Origin: Pseudomonadota bacterium
GTDB lineage: Bacteria > Pseudomonadota > Alphaproteobacteria > SMXQ01
Direction of reading: 5' to 3'
Length of the DNA stretch: 35,018 nucleotides
NCBI GenBank assembly: GCA_022566265.1
Contig: JADFJG010000007.1
Coordinates: 22,789-57,806, forward strand
Shown here: positions 34,285-35,018 of the stretch, piece after piece
Numbering within the stretch: the first letter of the stretch is position 1
Layout of the letters: every line of letters starts with the position of its first letter
Translations under genes and position numbers: made by a program
The notes under the pieces: generated by a model
Databases searched by the model: none
What the model was told of the DNA's origin: nothing
The model's input: only the letters and a program-made list of their open reading frames with translations

Positions 34285-34830
34285 ATGAATGAACGCCCCC
34301 GCGTCTATCTCGCCGGCCCGGACGTCTTCCTACCAGACGCACACGCCGCGGCCGATTCGATGAAAGCCGCCTGTGCCGATGTCGGCCTCGAAGGAGTGTT
34401 TCCATTGGACGCGGACATGCCCCAAACGATTGCAGCCAAGTCCGGCGACAGAAAAGCCGCGTGGATTTACCACGCCAACGTGGACCTTATCCAGGGCTGC
34501 GCCGGCGTGGTTGCCAATCTCACCCCCTTCCGGGGTGTGTCCGCCGATCCCGGCACCGCTTTCGAAATCGGCTTTGCCACAGCGCTGCGGCTGCCGGTCA
34601 CGGCTTGGAGCCTGGACCAGCAGCCCTACCACGACCGCGTAGCATCCCAGGCCCCACACCGCGTCGTCGATGAGCGGGATGGCACCCTGGTGGACACCCT
34701 CGACAAGACCACGGTAGAAAACTTTGGCCACCCCGACAACCTGATGCTTTGCGTGCCTTTGGTACAATCCCGCGTCCACGATAGTTTTGCCGAAGCCGCC
34801 GCCGCCTTGGTCCGCGTCTTGTTGAAGTGA
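34285..34830 (+). CDS. Nucleoside 2-deoxyribosyltransferase
   Basis: 181 residues. RVYLAGPDVFLPDA (about 6-19) is the N-terminal substrate loop. DADMPQTIAAKSGDRKAAWIYHANVDLIQGCAGVVANLTPFRGVSADPGTAFEIGFATALRLPV includes the catalytic Glu in GTAFEIGFA (about 94). The C-terminal DNLML segment completes the partner active site, as expected for the family. It exchanges bases between deoxynucleosides or hydrolyses them, in the cytoplasm. Base composition is that of the GC-rich host, unlike the dGTPase gene 110 bases upstream. Both act on deoxynucleotide or deoxynucleoside pools, but co-transcription is not shown. Confidence 0.9.
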   Translation: MNERPRVYLAGPDVFLPDAHAAADSMKAACADVGLEGVFPLDADMPQTIAAKSGDRKAAWIYHANVDLIQGCAGVVANLTPFRGVSADPGTAFEIGFATALRLPVTAWSLDQQPYHDRVASQAPHRVVDERDGTLVDTLDKTTVENFGHPDNLMLCVPLVQSRVHDSFAEAAAALVRVLLK

Positions 34831-35018
34831 TAGCCCCATGACTCGTAACACGGAGGTCTCAAAATACATGGTCCTGCTTTCGCAACCCATTGTCTAGCCC
34901 GGATTTCTCAAACCTACCATGGCGATGTGTCGAATTGGGCCGTTGAGCCCGGGCCGTGGCGGCGTTTGGGTGGCCTTGAGACGGTGCGGACCGGGATTGA
35001 CCGCATTACGAGTTTTTC
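34831..35018. other. Right edge: possible IS end
   Basis: No gene. CTAGCCCGGATTTCTCA (34895-34911) resembles the terminal repeats of IS1380-family elements (their other end often reads TGAGAAATGCGGGCTAG, from memory). If so, an IS1380 element begins here and continues beyond the window. Confidence 0.3.

Overview
The window is chromosomal DNA of a high-GC alphaproteobacterium, most like the Rhodospirillales. The evidence is the protein families (FtsK, LolA and XthA near each other, UbiH next to glnK-amtB, a CnoX-type thioredoxin, DUF971, Trm112-like), the heavy G/C third-position bias and the many ATGA/GTGA overlaps between co-directional genes. No species can be named from the sequence alone.

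Layout. (1) 1-3875, minus strand: an oligopeptide/oligosaccharide-type ABC importer (double ATPase, two permeases; the last runs off the left edge). (2) 4040-10340, minus strand: a tightly coupled operon of four glycosyltransferases, a histidine-type phosphatase, a small membrane protein and a probable frameshifted small gene. (3) 10550-13676, plus strand, divergent from (2): an unusual 881-residue ABC exporter and a stand-alone cyclic-nucleotide-binding protein. Together (2) and (3) look like a glycan or glycolipid synthesis and export locus. (4) 13705-19407, minus strand: xthA, an FAH-family hydrolase, a class-I amidotransferase-like peptidase, lolA and ftsK. (5) 19648-22760: a 3.1-kb mobile island with imperfect terminal inverted repeats, flanked by a 13-base direct repeat. 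It carries an IS1595-family transposase, a DUF6471 gene, a ribbon-helix-helix gene, two unknown genes and a tRNA-Thr(UGU) with an abnormal T-loop. It sits between an amtB gene and what appears to be that gene's own terminator. (6) 22807-26573, minus strand: two tandem glnK-amtB operons, each with a sigma-54-type promoter and a pair of palindromes about 30 bases apart upstream. (7) 26841-28818, plus strand: ubiH, a small gene with an in-frame TGA, and a 59-codon gene. (8) 28883-31813, minus strand: DUF971, Trm112-like, Lon-N-domain, thioredoxin/CnoX and prolyl-tRNA-deacylase-like genes. (9) 31982-35018: tRNA-Gly(GCC), a decayed segment with an IS1380-family transposase remnant, an AT-richer dGTPase gene and a nucleoside 2-deoxyribosyltransferase gene.

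The most unusual items are the ABC exporter, whose nucleotide-binding domain has a three-fold repeated segment and several altered catalytic motifs; the reconstructable mobile island with its odd tRNA; the duplicated nitrogen-control regions; and the dGTPase/deoxyribosyltransferase pair next to transposon debris. All functional statements rest on reading motifs by eye; no database search was possible.
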